Source: VAZQ01 sp035263865 (GTDB lineage Bacteria; Pseudomonadota; Alphaproteobacteria; Rhizobiales; Xanthobacteraceae). Taken from it: 64,000 bases of DNA. Where the stretch lies: contig DATFQX010000094.1 of assembly GCA_035263865.1 (NCBI GenBank), forward strand, positions 26,929-90,928. Reading direction: 5' to 3'. The first letter of the stretch is position 1; each line of letters opens with the position of its first letter. The notes below the pieces were generated by a model. It saw only the letters and a list, made by a program, of their open reading frames with translations. It did no database searches and was not told the DNA's origin. Positions 9,438 through 16,517 of this stretch are shown here, one piece after another. A program made the position numbers and the translations under genes.

Positions 9438-9471
9438 GCGGGATCCGTCTGAATCATGGAACGGATCCCGC
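9438..9471. repeat. perfect 11-bp inverted repeat, possible terminator
   Basis: Arms GCGGGATCCGT (9438-9448) and ACGGATCCCGC (9461-9471) are perfectly complementary around a 12-base loop. The hairpin lies 20-50 bases past the stop of the minus-strand dehydrogenase gene, where a transcription terminator would be expected, but there is no clear U tract on that strand. It could instead be a protein-binding palindrome or a REP-type element. Confidence 0.45.
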
Positions 9472-9491
9472 AGGGTAGTGGGCAACAACCC

Positions 9492-10592
9492 TTATGTTCC
9501 GGCCCGCGCGTCAAGGGCGCGCAGCACGGCCGCACCGATCGCAGCGGTGTCGTCGCCGCCGCCGAATTCGCAAGGCTTGAGCCCTTCGGCAAAGGCGCGG
9601 TCCACGGCGCGCTCGATGGCGCGGGCGGCCTTGGCGGCCCCGGCATGAGCATGACGGTCGCCGAGCCAGTCGAGCATCAGCGCGGCGGAAAGAATCATGG
9701 CGGTCGGATTGGCGAGCCCTCTGCCCATGATGTCGGGCGCGGTGCCGTGACAAGGTTGGAACACCGCATGCGCATCGCCGATGTCCGCCGAGGGCGCCAT
9801 CCCCATGCCCCCGATTAGGCCGGCGGTCAGATCGGAGATGATGTCGCCGAACATGTTCTCCATTACCATCACATCGAAGTCCCACGGGCGGCGCACCAGC
9901 ATGGCGGAGCATGCATCGACGTAGAGGCGATCGGTCTCGACGTCGGCATAGCGCGCGGCGCACTCGTCGAACATGCCGCGGAAGAAGGCGTAGGCTTTGA
10001 AAGCGTTCGCCTTGTCGACGCAGGTGAGAAGCCCGCGTCCGCCACATTCCTTGCGCCGGCGTGCCAGGCGAAACGCGAAATCGAACAGCCGTTGCGAGGT
10101 CTTGCGCGTGATCAGCAGCGTCTCGCGCGCTTCCGTTTCCGTTACGACACCCTTGCCCATCGAGGCGAACAGCCCCTCGGTCGATTCGCGGATCACGATG
10201 AGATCGATGCCGCGCTCGGCCGCGCCGACGATCGGGCTTGGAACGTTCGGGATCAGCCGGCACGGGCGCACGCCGGCGTAGAGATCGAACATGAAGCGCA
10301 GCTCGACCTGCGGCATGATCTCGGTATTGTCGGGATAGCGGATGTGCGGCAGCCCGCAGGCACCGAGGAGGATCGCGTCCGCCTGCTCGCATAGCTTGAT
10401 GGTGGACGCCGGCATCGAGGTGCCGGCCTCCCGGTAATGGCTCGCACCCGCCGGCGCCTCGGTGAAGCGGAATTTGAGGCCCGGCGTCGATGCTGCGACC
10501 TTCTCAAGCACCGCCAGCGCCGGCGCCATGACTTCCGGCCCGATGCCGTCGCCGGGCAAGACGGCGATATGGAAGCTGTCGTTAGGGAGCAT
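9492..10592 (-). CDS. isocitrate/isopropylmalate dehydrogenase family protein (tartrate/3-isopropylmalate dehydrogenase-like)
   Basis: A 366-residue member of the beta-decarboxylating dehydrogenase family, which oxidise 2-hydroxy acids with NAD(P) and Mg or Mn and then decarboxylate. It begins with IAVLPGDGIGPEV, has the substrate-loop arginine region (RFMFDLYAGVRPCRL), the conserved RESTEGLFAS, the catalytic-Lys segment CVDKANAFK, the metal-binding ENMFGDIISDL and the nucleotide-binding HGTAPDIMGRG. No leuC or leuD is present, so leucine synthesis is less likely than a catabolic role (tartrate, malate or an alkylmalate). It is divergent from a hydroxypyruvate isomerase homologue; tartrate dehydrogenase plus hydroxypyruvate isomerase is a sensible pairing, but this is inference. 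Confidence 0.8.
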   Translation of the reverse strand: MLPNDSFHIAVLPGDGIGPEVMAPALAVLEKVAASTPGLKFRFTEAPAGASHYREAGTSMPASTIKLCEQADAILLGACGLPHIRYPDNTEIMPQVELRFMFDLYAGVRPCRLIPNVPSPIVGAAERGIDLIVIRESTEGLFASMGKGVVTETEARETLLITRKTSQRLFDFAFRLARRRKECGGRGLLTCVDKANAFKAYAFFRGMFDECAARYADVETDRLYVDACSAMLVRRPWDFDVMVMENMFGDIISDLTAGLIGGMGMAPSADIGDAHAVFQPCHGTAPDIMGRGLANPTAMILSAALMLDWLGDRHAHAGAAKAARAIERAVDRAFAEGLKPCEFGGGDDTAAIGAAVLRALDARAGT

Positions 10593-10710
10593 GCCAGAAG
10601 GTCGAGAGCGTGCTTAGGAGGTCGATGTCGGATAGTGGCACAGCCCACGCGGCATGCTCCACCCTTCTCAGATTTCATTTATAAGAGTGTCTCCGCACAG
10701 TTCACCCAGC

Positions 10711-11496
10711 ATGCCCCGCTTCGCCGCCAATCTTGCTTATCTCTTCACCGAGCGACCGCTGATTGAGCGGTTTGCGGCGGCGGCAGCCGCCGGCTTTCGC
10801 GCCGTCGAGCTGCAACTTCCCTACGACCACGCCCCCTCCGCCGTGAGAGCCGAGCTTGACCGCCACGGATTGACCATGCTCGGGATCAACACCGCGTCCG
10901 GTCAGGCGTCGGGCGGCGAGTTCGGCGTCGCAGCCGTGCCTGGCTGCGAACGCGAGTTTGCCGCGCTGTTCAAGCAAGCGCTCGATTACGTGAGCGTCAT
11001 CGGCGGCTGCCAAATTCACTGCCTCGCCGGGAAAGTGCCGCCGGAACAGCGGCCGGCGGCAGAGATGGTCTTCATCAGGAATCTGATGCGCAGCGCCGAT
11101 GCGGCACAGGAGAGGGACATCACGCTCTTGATCGAGCCGATCAATCCACGCGACCGGCCGGACTATTTTCTCACCCGCGCCGAGCAGGCGGCCGACATCA
11201 TCGCCAAGGTAGAGCGGCCGAACGTGCGCATGCAGTTCGACTTCTATCACGCGCAAATCGTCGGCGGCGACCTCATTCGGCGCTTCGAGAAACATCTTGC
11301 CCTGGTCGACCATGTGCAGATCGCAGCCGTGCCGTCGCGGCACGAGCCCGATGAGGGCGAAGTGAATTACTCGGAAATTTTCGCGACGCTCGACCGGCTC
11401 GGTTACCGCAAGTGGGTGGGTTGTGAGTACCGCCCGCGCGCGAAGACGGAAGACGGGTTGGGCTGGGCGCGGGCTTATGGAGTCAAGCCAGATTGA
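10711..11496 (+). CDS. hyi: hydroxypyruvate isomerase family protein (xylose isomerase-like TIM barrel)
   Basis: A 261-residue TIM-barrel isomerase resembling Hyi (E. coli 258 residues), which interconverts hydroxypyruvate and tartronate semialdehyde. Characteristic blocks are MPRFAANLAYLFTERP at the start, FRAVELQLPYDH, the metal ligand region LLIEPINPRD, MQFDFYHAQIVGGDL, VDHVQIAAVPSRHEPDEGE and WVGCEYRPRA. The ATG at 10711 is chosen because homologues start MPRFAANL; an upstream in-frame ATG at 10654 would add an unrelated tail. The same fold includes 3-oxo-isoapionate decarboxylases and other sugar-acid enzymes, so substrate is not certain. An SDR follows on the same strand. Confidence 0.85.
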   Translation: MPRFAANLAYLFTERPLIERFAAAAAAGFRAVELQLPYDHAPSAVRAELDRHGLTMLGINTASGQASGGEFGVAAVPGCEREFAALFKQALDYVSVIGGCQIHCLAGKVPPEQRPAAEMVFIRNLMRSADAAQERDITLLIEPINPRDRPDYFLTRAEQAADIIAKVERPNVRMQFDFYHAQIVGGDLIRRFEKHLALVDHVQIAAVPSRHEPDEGEVNYSEIFATLDRLGYRKWVGCEYRPRAKTEDGLGWARAYGVKPD

Positions 11497-11513
11497 TCTG
11501 TGGAATCCGACTG

Positions 11514-11590
11514 CGTCGTTCCGGCGAAAGCGGGAACCCATAACCACCGGCTCTGGAACATAAGTCCCCGCTTGCGCGGCGACGACAGCG
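11514..11590. repeat. extragenic palindromic repeat, family B (GCGAAAGCGGGAA type)
   Basis: The intergenic stretch carries the motif CGGCGAAAGCGGGAACCC and, about 40 bases on, a facing CCCCGCTTGCGCGGCGACGA. Related copies with GCGAAAGCGGG occur near 53010 and 59311. It is a dispersed imperfect palindrome typical of alphaproteobacterial intergenic space and lies between hyi and the SDR gene. Confidence 0.7.
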
Positions 11591-11628
11591 GTGCTCTGAG
11601 AGAGCAACGGAGCGAAAGAGGAAGTACC

Positions 11629-12375
11629 ATGCGTCTTGACAACAAGGTTGCGCTCGTCACTGGCGCGGCATCGGGCTTCGGCAAAGGCATCGCCGAGACG
11701 TTCGCACGCGAAGGCGCACGTGTTGCGGTCGTCGACATCGATGCTGAGGCGGCGCGGCAAGCCGCGGCTTCCACCAGCAACAAGGCGATCGCGGTGCGCT
11801 GCGACGTCTCCCAGCGCGCGGACGTAGAGGCCTGCGTCAAGGCGACCGTCGACGCTTTTGGGCGAATCGACATTCTCGTCAACAACGCCGGCATGAGCCA
11901 CGTGCGGCGGCCCATGCTCGAGGTGGAGGAGGCTGAATTCGACCGCCTCATGGCGGTCAACGTCAAATCCATCTTCCTGTTCGCGCATGCGGCCGTACCG
12001 CTGATGCGCAAGCAAAAGTCGGGCGTGATCATCAATATCGGCTCGACCGCCGGGATTAGGCCGCGGCCGGGGCTGACCTGGTACAATGCCTCGAAGGGGG
12101 CGGTGAACCTCCTCTCCAAATCGATGGCGGCGGAACTCGCAGGCGACGGCATCCGCGTGTGCGCGATCGCGCCGGTCATGGCGGAGACGCCGCTCTTGCC
12201 GACCTTCATGGGTGGCGATTCGCCGGAGCTGCGTGCGCAGTTCAAGGCCACGGTGCCGCTCGGGCGCTTTGCGACGATCCAGGACGTCGCCAACGCGACG
12301 CTGTTTCTCGCGTCCGAGGAGGCGTCTTTCCTCACCGGGAACGTCCTGGAGGTCGACGGCGGCCGCTGCGTGTAA
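11629..12375 (+). CDS. SDR family NAD(P)-dependent oxidoreductase
   Basis: A 248-residue classical short-chain dehydrogenase. The cofactor motif is TGAASGFGKG (residues 12-21), followed by VVDIDA (acidic residue favouring NAD), the NNAG strand (ILVNNAGMSH), the catalytic Ser in NIGSTAG, the YNASKG Tyr-Lys pair and the C-terminal GNVLEVDGGRCV. The ATG at 11629 follows an AGAGGAAG ribosome-binding site; sequence upstream in the same frame is repeat-derived. It reads in the same direction as hyi, separated by the repeat. Substrate cannot be deduced; an alcohol or sugar-acid dehydrogenase in the surrounding catabolic cluster is plausible. Confidence 0.9.
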   Translation: MRLDNKVALVTGAASGFGKGIAETFAREGARVAVVDIDAEAARQAAASTSNKAIAVRCDVSQRADVEACVKATVDAFGRIDILVNNAGMSHVRRPMLEVEEAEFDRLMAVNVKSIFLFAHAAVPLMRKQKSGVIINIGSTAGIRPRPGLTWYNASKGAVNLLSKSMAAELAGDGIRVCAIAPVMAETPLLPTFMGGDSPELRAQFKATVPLGRFATIQDVANATLFLASEEASFLTGNVLEVDGGRCV

Positions 12376-12415
12376 GAGCCCGCTAAAGTGCCAGTGAGAG
12401 GATTTCTGGCGCGGA

Positions 12416-13327
12416 CTAGGGGCTAAGGACGATCCGCTTGATCTCGACGATAGCGGCGCCCGCGCGCGTAGCGCCGCGCCAGATCGCCTCGCAGCGCCAG
12501 CCGCCAGCGTCGCGTTCAATCCGGTAAAGGTTGTAGCCGCCGCAATCACGCTCGCCCGGCGGCGCTGCGGCTGCGGACGCTGACGGCGCGCCGACGACCG
12601 GGATCCGGCGGTGCCACCCGTCGAGTTCGATCAACGAGTGCACGTGGTCGTGGCCGTGGATGACGAGCTCGGCCCCGTGCTGCGCCAGCACCGCGCGAAA
12701 ATCAGCGCCGTCGACGAGACGCTTGAGATGCCGCGCCGGCTTGCTGATCGGCGGGTGGTGAATCAGCACCACGCGAAAGAACTCGCGCTGGCGCTCCAGC
12801 GCCGCGGCAAGCAAGGCGATCTGCTCGCGGCCGAGCCGGCCCGTGGCCAGGAAGGCCGCGCTCGCTACTGCCGTTGATAATCCGATCAGGGCCAGTGGGC
12901 CACGCCGGCGCACGAACGGAAAGCTCGTCTCTGGCGCATTGTCTCCGCGCATATAGTCGCCCCAGTGGGACTGCGGATACGCCGCGGCGGCACGCACATA
13001 GATATCGTGATTGCCCGGCACCAAGGTGACGTCGTGCGGCGTGCCCAGCGAGATAAGCCACGTACGCGCCGGCGCATATTCGGCCACAAGCGAAATATTG
13101 ACGAGATCGCCGGTCACCGCGATGTGGTCCGCCGCTTGCGCCTTGAGGTCGGCCGTGATGCGCGCGAGCACGTCGGCGCGGTGGATACGGTGGCGCTTGC
13201 GCCGCCAGTTGAAAAAGCCGGCCGCCCGCTTGCCGGCGAGCTCGACGAGCCGCGGGGTCGGCAGCGGTCCAAGATGCGGGTCCGACAGATGTGCGAGAAC
13301 GAACATAAGGCTCGGGACTGACTTCAC
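12416..13327 (-). CDS. metallophosphoesterase family protein
   Basis: A calcineurin-like phosphoesterase of about 303 residues. All five metal-site blocks are visible: HLSDPHLG near the start, VTGDLVN, PGNHDIY, IHHPP and HGHDHVH. These bind two divalent metals and hydrolyse phosphomono- or diesters such as cyclic nucleotides. The GTG at 13327 overlaps the stop of mbfA by four bases (GTGA) and has a GGGAG stretch just before it, so coupled translation is likely; an ATG at 13306 would start directly at MFVLAHLSDPH. Substrate unknown. Confidence 0.88.
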   Translation of the reverse strand: MKSVPSLMFVLAHLSDPHLGPLPTPRLVELAGKRAAGFFNWRRKRHRIHRADVLARITADLKAQAADHIAVTGDLVNISLVAEYAPARTWLISLGTPHDVTLVPGNHDIYVRAAAAYPQSHWGDYMRGDNAPETSFPFVRRRGPLALIGLSTAVASAAFLATGRLGREQIALLAAALERQREFFRVVLIHHPPISKPARHLKRLVDGADFRAVLAQHGAELVIHGHDHVHSLIELDGWHRRIPVVGAPSASAAAAPPGERDCGGYNLYRIERDAGGWRCEAIWRGATRAGAAIVEIKRIVLSP

Positions 13328-14280
13328 GAACTCCCGATCAGAATCCCCGCGGCAAACACCAGCGCGCCGCCGACGATGACCTGAAAGGTCGCCGCCAGAA
13401 ACGGCGTGTCCATAAAGCGGTTACGGATGTAGGAGATGGCGACGAGCTCGACCGCGACCACCGCGATGGCGACGACGGTTGCGGTCCAGAAATTGGGAAT
13501 GAGATAGGGCAACGTGTGTCCAAGCCCGCCGATCGCGGTCATCACCCCGCAGACCACGCCGCGTACCAGCGGTGCCCCGCGTCCGGTCAGCGAGCCGTCA
13601 TCGGAAAGCGCCTCAGCAAAGCCCATGGAAATGCCCGCGCCCACCGACGCGGCGAGCCCGACCAGAAACGTCTCCCAGGTGTTGTGGGTAGCAAACGCGG
13701 CGGCAAACAGCGGCGCCAGCGTCGAGACCGAGCCGTCCATCAGTCCGGCAAGCCCGGGCTGCACGTATTGCAACACGAACATGCGCCGCGCGGTTTCGTC
13801 CTCCTTGGCGAGCGCGCTGGGTGTCAGGATCTGCTGGCCGAGCTTGTGGGCAAGGCTTTCATGCTCCACCTCAGCCTCGGCGAGCTCGACCAGGAGCTGG
13901 CGCACCGAGGTGTCGCGCGTGGTCTCGGTGGCGCGCCGGTAGAAGCGCGCCGCCTCGTATTCCATGTTCTCGGCGAACTTGCGCACCTCGTCGAGGTTGA
14001 GCGGGTGCATGAGCCACAGTGGCTTCTTTTGGATGAAACCCTTGACGTCCTGGCGGCGGATCAGCGGCAGATATTCGCCGAACTTCGAGCGGTAGAGGTC
14101 GAACAGCATGGTGCGGTGGCGCACCTCCTCCTCCGCCATCTCGTCGAAGACCTTGGCCGAGGCGGGATATGTCTCGCGCAGCCCCTCGGCGAAGCCACGA
14201 TAGATGCGGCTATCCTCGTCCTCGTTGGTGATGGCCAGCGCGAGAATCTCCTGTTCGGTGAGTTCGGCAAAACGTTTCAC
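13324..14280 (-). CDS. mbfA: membrane-bound ferritin / VIT1 fusion, iron exporter MbfA
   Basis: A 318-residue fusion of an N-terminal ferritin-like (erythrin) domain and a C-terminal VIT1/CCC1-type membrane domain. Residues about 1-160 hold di-iron ligand motifs, including EMAEEEVRHR, ENMEYEAARFYRR and ELAEAEVEHESLA; the C-terminal half has about five hydrophobic segments, with the VIT-type GLMDGSVSTLAPLFAA and SMGFAEALSDDG. MbfA proteins of Bradyrhizobium and Agrobacterium export iron and protect against iron and peroxide stress, and are controlled by Irr. A matching iron control element lies directly upstream (14307-14321). The start is GTG. It leads a two-gene operon with the metallophosphoesterase. 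Confidence 0.93.
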   Translation of the reverse strand: MKRFAELTEQEILALAITNEDEDSRIYRGFAEGLRETYPASAKVFDEMAEEEVRHRTMLFDLYRSKFGEYLPLIRRQDVKGFIQKKPLWLMHPLNLDEVRKFAENMEYEAARFYRRATETTRDTSVRQLLVELAEAEVEHESLAHKLGQQILTPSALAKEDETARRMFVLQYVQPGLAGLMDGSVSTLAPLFAAAFATHNTWETFLVGLAASVGAGISMGFAEALSDDGSLTGRGAPLVRGVVCGVMTAIGGLGHTLPYLIPNFWTATVVAIAVVAVELVAISYIRNRFMDTPFLAATFQVIVGGALVFAAGILIGSS

Positions 14281-14306
14281 GGGCCCGCACTCGTGATTGA
14301 GCTATG

Positions 14307-14321
14307 TTAGAACCCTTCTAG
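14307..14321. promoter_or_regulatory. iron control element (ICE), predicted Irr-binding site
   Basis: The sequence TTAGAACCCTTCTAG is a near-perfect 6-3-6 inverted repeat matching the ICE pattern TTTAGAA-N3-TTCTAAA bound by Irr in Hyphomicrobiales. It lies 27 bases upstream of the mbfA start and about 65 bases upstream of the divergent Nudix/RuBisCO-like operon. Irr is known to repress mbfA in iron-poor cells; an effect on the other side is only a possibility. Confidence 0.8.
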
Positions 14322-14386
14322 ACAGCAAAGCCGCGCTTTTGACAAGCCGGAGGCGCTCACTTGCGGTGGAAGGAGATGAGACCGGC

Positions 14387-14878
14387 ATGAAACGCCCCAG
14401 CCTCGACGCGACGCGCCGTGCCCTCGAGCCGGGATTGCGACGCGTCCTGCACACCTATTGGCGCTTCGCGCGCGCCATGACGCTCGGGGTGCGCGCGCTG
14501 GTGATCGATGAGGAGGGGCGGGTATTTCTAGTCAAGCACAGCTACGTGAGCGGCTGGCACCTGCCGGGCGGCGGGGTCGAGGCCGGCGAGACGATCAGTG
14601 AAGCGCTGGCGCGGGAGCTTCAGGAGGAGGGCAATATCGAAATGATGGCCGCGCCGCAGCTGCACGGCCTGTTCTTCAACGATCGCGATTCGCGGCGCGA
14701 TCATGTCGCGCTCTTCGTCGTGCGGGCGTTCCGTCAGGCGGCCGCGCCGGTTCCGGACCATGAGATCGTCGCGCACGGGTTCTTCGCCCTCGATGCGCTG
14801 CCCAACGACACCACCGCCGCAACGCGCGCGCGCATCATCGAGGTGCTCGGCGGCGCGCCGGTCAGCGAGCGATGGTGA
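14387..14878 (+). CDS. NUDIX hydrolase
   Basis: A 163-residue Nudix protein. The Nudix box (G-x5-E-x7-REL-x-EEG) spans roughly residues 62-84 and is complete, so Mg-dependent cleavage of a nucleoside-diphosphate-linked substrate is expected. The start is placed at ATG 14387, with AGGAG about 10 bases upstream; the frame is open back to 14297 but that part overlaps the ICE region. Its last seven bases overlap the start of the RuBisCO-like gene, so it is the first gene of a coupled operon. Family members vary too much to name a substrate; a nucleotide-sugar or CoA-type substrate in the same pathway is conceivable. Confidence 0.88.
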   Translation: MKRPSLDATRRALEPGLRRVLHTYWRFARAMTLGVRALVIDEEGRVFLVKHSYVSGWHLPGGGVEAGETISEALARELQEEGNIEMMAAPQLHGLFFNDRDSRRDHVALFVVRAFRQAAAPVPDHEIVAHGFFALDALPNDTTAATRARIIEVLGGAPVSERW

Positions 14879-16017
14879 GTGGGGACGCCGAGACGTTCTA
14901 TAGGAAGCGTTCCTTGCACTCTCGCCTGCAGGCCATTTATCTAGTCCGCTGCGATGCGCGCTCGATCGAGGAGCGCGCGCGCGCGATTGCGGTCGAGCAA
15001 AGCGTCGAGATGCCGGTCGCGGCGATTGCGGACGACCGGGTGCGCTCGCACATCGTCGGCCGAGTCGAGGGGATCAGCGAGAGGAAAGCTGGCCTGTTCG
15101 AGATCCGCATCTCGCTCGCGGCCGAGACTGTCGGTCGCGACCCTGGACAGCTCATCAATATGCTGTTCGGGAACACGTCGCTCCACGAGGACGTGGAGCT
15201 TGCGGACGTCGCGCTGCCGAATGATTTGATCGAATACTTCGGCGGCCCCCGGCAGGGCGTGCACGAGTTGCGGCGGCGGGTCGGCGCGCGGGCGCGAGCT
15301 CTGACGTCTTCGCCGCTCAAGCCGCAAGGCTTGGCTCCGGCCGACCTCGCGCGGCTTGCCGAGGATTTTGCGCAGGCAGGCATCGACTACATCAAGGACG
15401 ACCACGGGCTTGCCGAGCAGGCCTATTCGCCTTTGGCGGCGCGGCTCGAAGCGGTGGCGGCCGCTTTGCGAAAGCTCGAGCAGAAAAACGGCCAGGCAGC
15501 GCGCTACGTGCCGAGCCTGTCCGGCGATCTCGACACCATGCGGTCGCAGATCGCGGCCGCGAAGGAAGCCGGCCTCGATACGGTCATGATCGCCCCGATG
15601 ATCGCAGGCCTTTCCAATTTTCATCGGCTCGTGCGCGAGAATCCGACCGTCGCTTTCATTGCCCATCCCACCATGGCCGGGGCGGCGCGGATCTCTCCCC
15701 CGCTGTTGCTAGGCAAGCTGTTCCGCATGCTGGGGGCCGACGCGGTCATCTTCCCGAACTATGGCGGACGCTTCGGCTACTCCCCAGATATTTGCCGGGC
15801 CCTGGCGCGTGCGGCCCTGGACGAGCGCGATCGCTTGCGGCCCGCCATGCCGGTGCCGGCCGGCGGCATGCACATCGATCGCGTGGCGGAGATGCTTGAT
15901 TTCTATGGGGCCGACGTGATGCTGCTGATCGGCGGAGCGCTGCTGGAGGCACGCGAGCATTTGCGCGAAGCGACCACGGCCTTCGTCGCCGCGGTCCACC
16001 GACATTCCTACGGATGA
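14872..16017 (+). CDS. RuBisCO-like protein (type IV RuBisCO large-subunit family)
   Basis: A 381-residue RuBisCO large-chain homologue, shorter than true RuBisCO (about 460-475). The equivalent of catalytic K175 is K150 (SPLKPQGL), the carbamylated Lys is K175 in IKDDH (175-178), a loop His is H265 (IAHPTMAG), and phosphate-site glycines are seen at VPAGGMH (329-334) and IGGALLE (353-359). The usual metal ligand Glu of the KDDE motif is His178 here, and loop 6 is not recognisable, so CO2 fixation is unlikely. Type IV proteins act as enolases, isomerases or decarboxylases on phosphosugars or sugar acids. The gene overlaps the Nudix gene by seven bases and is followed four bases later by a cupin gene. 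Which type IV clade it belongs to is not resolved. Confidence 0.88.
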   Translation: MVSGDAETFYRKRSLHSRLQAIYLVRCDARSIEERARAIAVEQSVEMPVAAIADDRVRSHIVGRVEGISERKAGLFEIRISLAAETVGRDPGQLINMLFGNTSLHEDVELADVALPNDLIEYFGGPRQGVHELRRRVGARARALTSSPLKPQGLAPADLARLAEDFAQAGIDYIKDDHGLAEQAYSPLAARLEAVAAALRKLEQKNGQAARYVPSLSGDLDTMRSQIAAAKEAGLDTVMIAPMIAGLSNFHRLVRENPTVAFIAHPTMAGAARISPPLLLGKLFRMLGADAVIFPNYGGRFGYSPDICRALARAALDERDRLRPAMPVPAGGMHIDRVAEMLDFYGADVMLLIGGALLEAREHLREATTAFVAAVHRHSYG

Positions 16018-16021
16018 TGTC

Positions 16022-16486
16022 ATGGCCAGCCGCGAAACGACCATTCACCGTCAGGCCAAAGGTTATCGCTGGGAAGGCGTGGAAGAGCTTCCGTACAAGG
16101 AAGACGATCGCGCGCTGTTCAAGTCCGTCACTCGGCAAGTGCTATTCGCCGATCCGAAGCTCTATGGGGAGCTACGCTATTTCGAGGTGGCGCCGGGCGG
16201 CTACTCCACGCTTGAGCGGCACCAGCATATGCATGCCGTCATGATCCTGCGCGGTCGCGGTCATTGCCTTGTCGGCGAGGAGGTCAGACCGGTCGAGACG
16301 CGCGATCTCGTCACCGTTCCGGCAATGACCTGGCACCAGTTCCGCGCCAGCAAGGGCGAGCCGCTCGGATTTCTCTGCATGGTGAACGCCACGCGCGACA
16401 AGCCGCAGTTGCCTTCGGCGGAGGATCTCGCGAACCTCGAGCGCGATGCGAGGATCGCCGCCTTCCTGCGCAACGAGCCGATTTAG
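16022..16486 (+). CDS. small cupin-domain protein
   Basis: A 154-residue single-domain cupin. Metal-binding pattern: LERHQHMHAVMILRGRGH (motif 1 with three histidines) and VTVPAMTWHQF (motif 2). Such proteins are isomerases, dioxygenases or sugar-lyase partners, or regulators of ligand binding. It starts four bases after the RuBisCO-like stop and 31 bases before the hydantoinase A subunit, so all are one operon. A sugar-acid or ring-opening isomerase role is possible but unproven. Confidence 0.88.
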   Translation: MASRETTIHRQAKGYRWEGVEELPYKEDDRALFKSVTRQVLFADPKLYGELRYFEVAPGGYSTLERHQHMHAVMILRGRGHCLVGEEVRPVETRDLVTVPAMTWHQFRASKGEPLGFLCMVNATRDKPQLPSAEDLANLERDARIAAFLRNEPI

Positions 16487-16517
16487 TTGACGTAAACACT
16501 GGCTTGAGCGCTCACGC

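Noticed and set aside
9245..9652. A 135-codon minus-strand frame in the gap before the HTH-methyltransferase-like gene
   Set aside because: It overlaps the end of the dehydrogenase gene and a hairpin, with Pro/Arg-rich sequence and no family signs.
10702..12549. A 615-codon open frame on the minus strand over hyi and the SDR gene
   Set aside because: It is antisense to two genes with clear family motifs, is rich in Arg/Ala/His as expected from high-GC shadow frames, and has no recognisable domain.
14872..16017. Annotation of the RuBisCO-like gene as true RuBisCO large subunit
   Set aside because: It is about 90 residues too short, has His at the metal-ligand Glu and lacks a recognisable loop 6; no small subunit or phosphoribulokinase gene is near.
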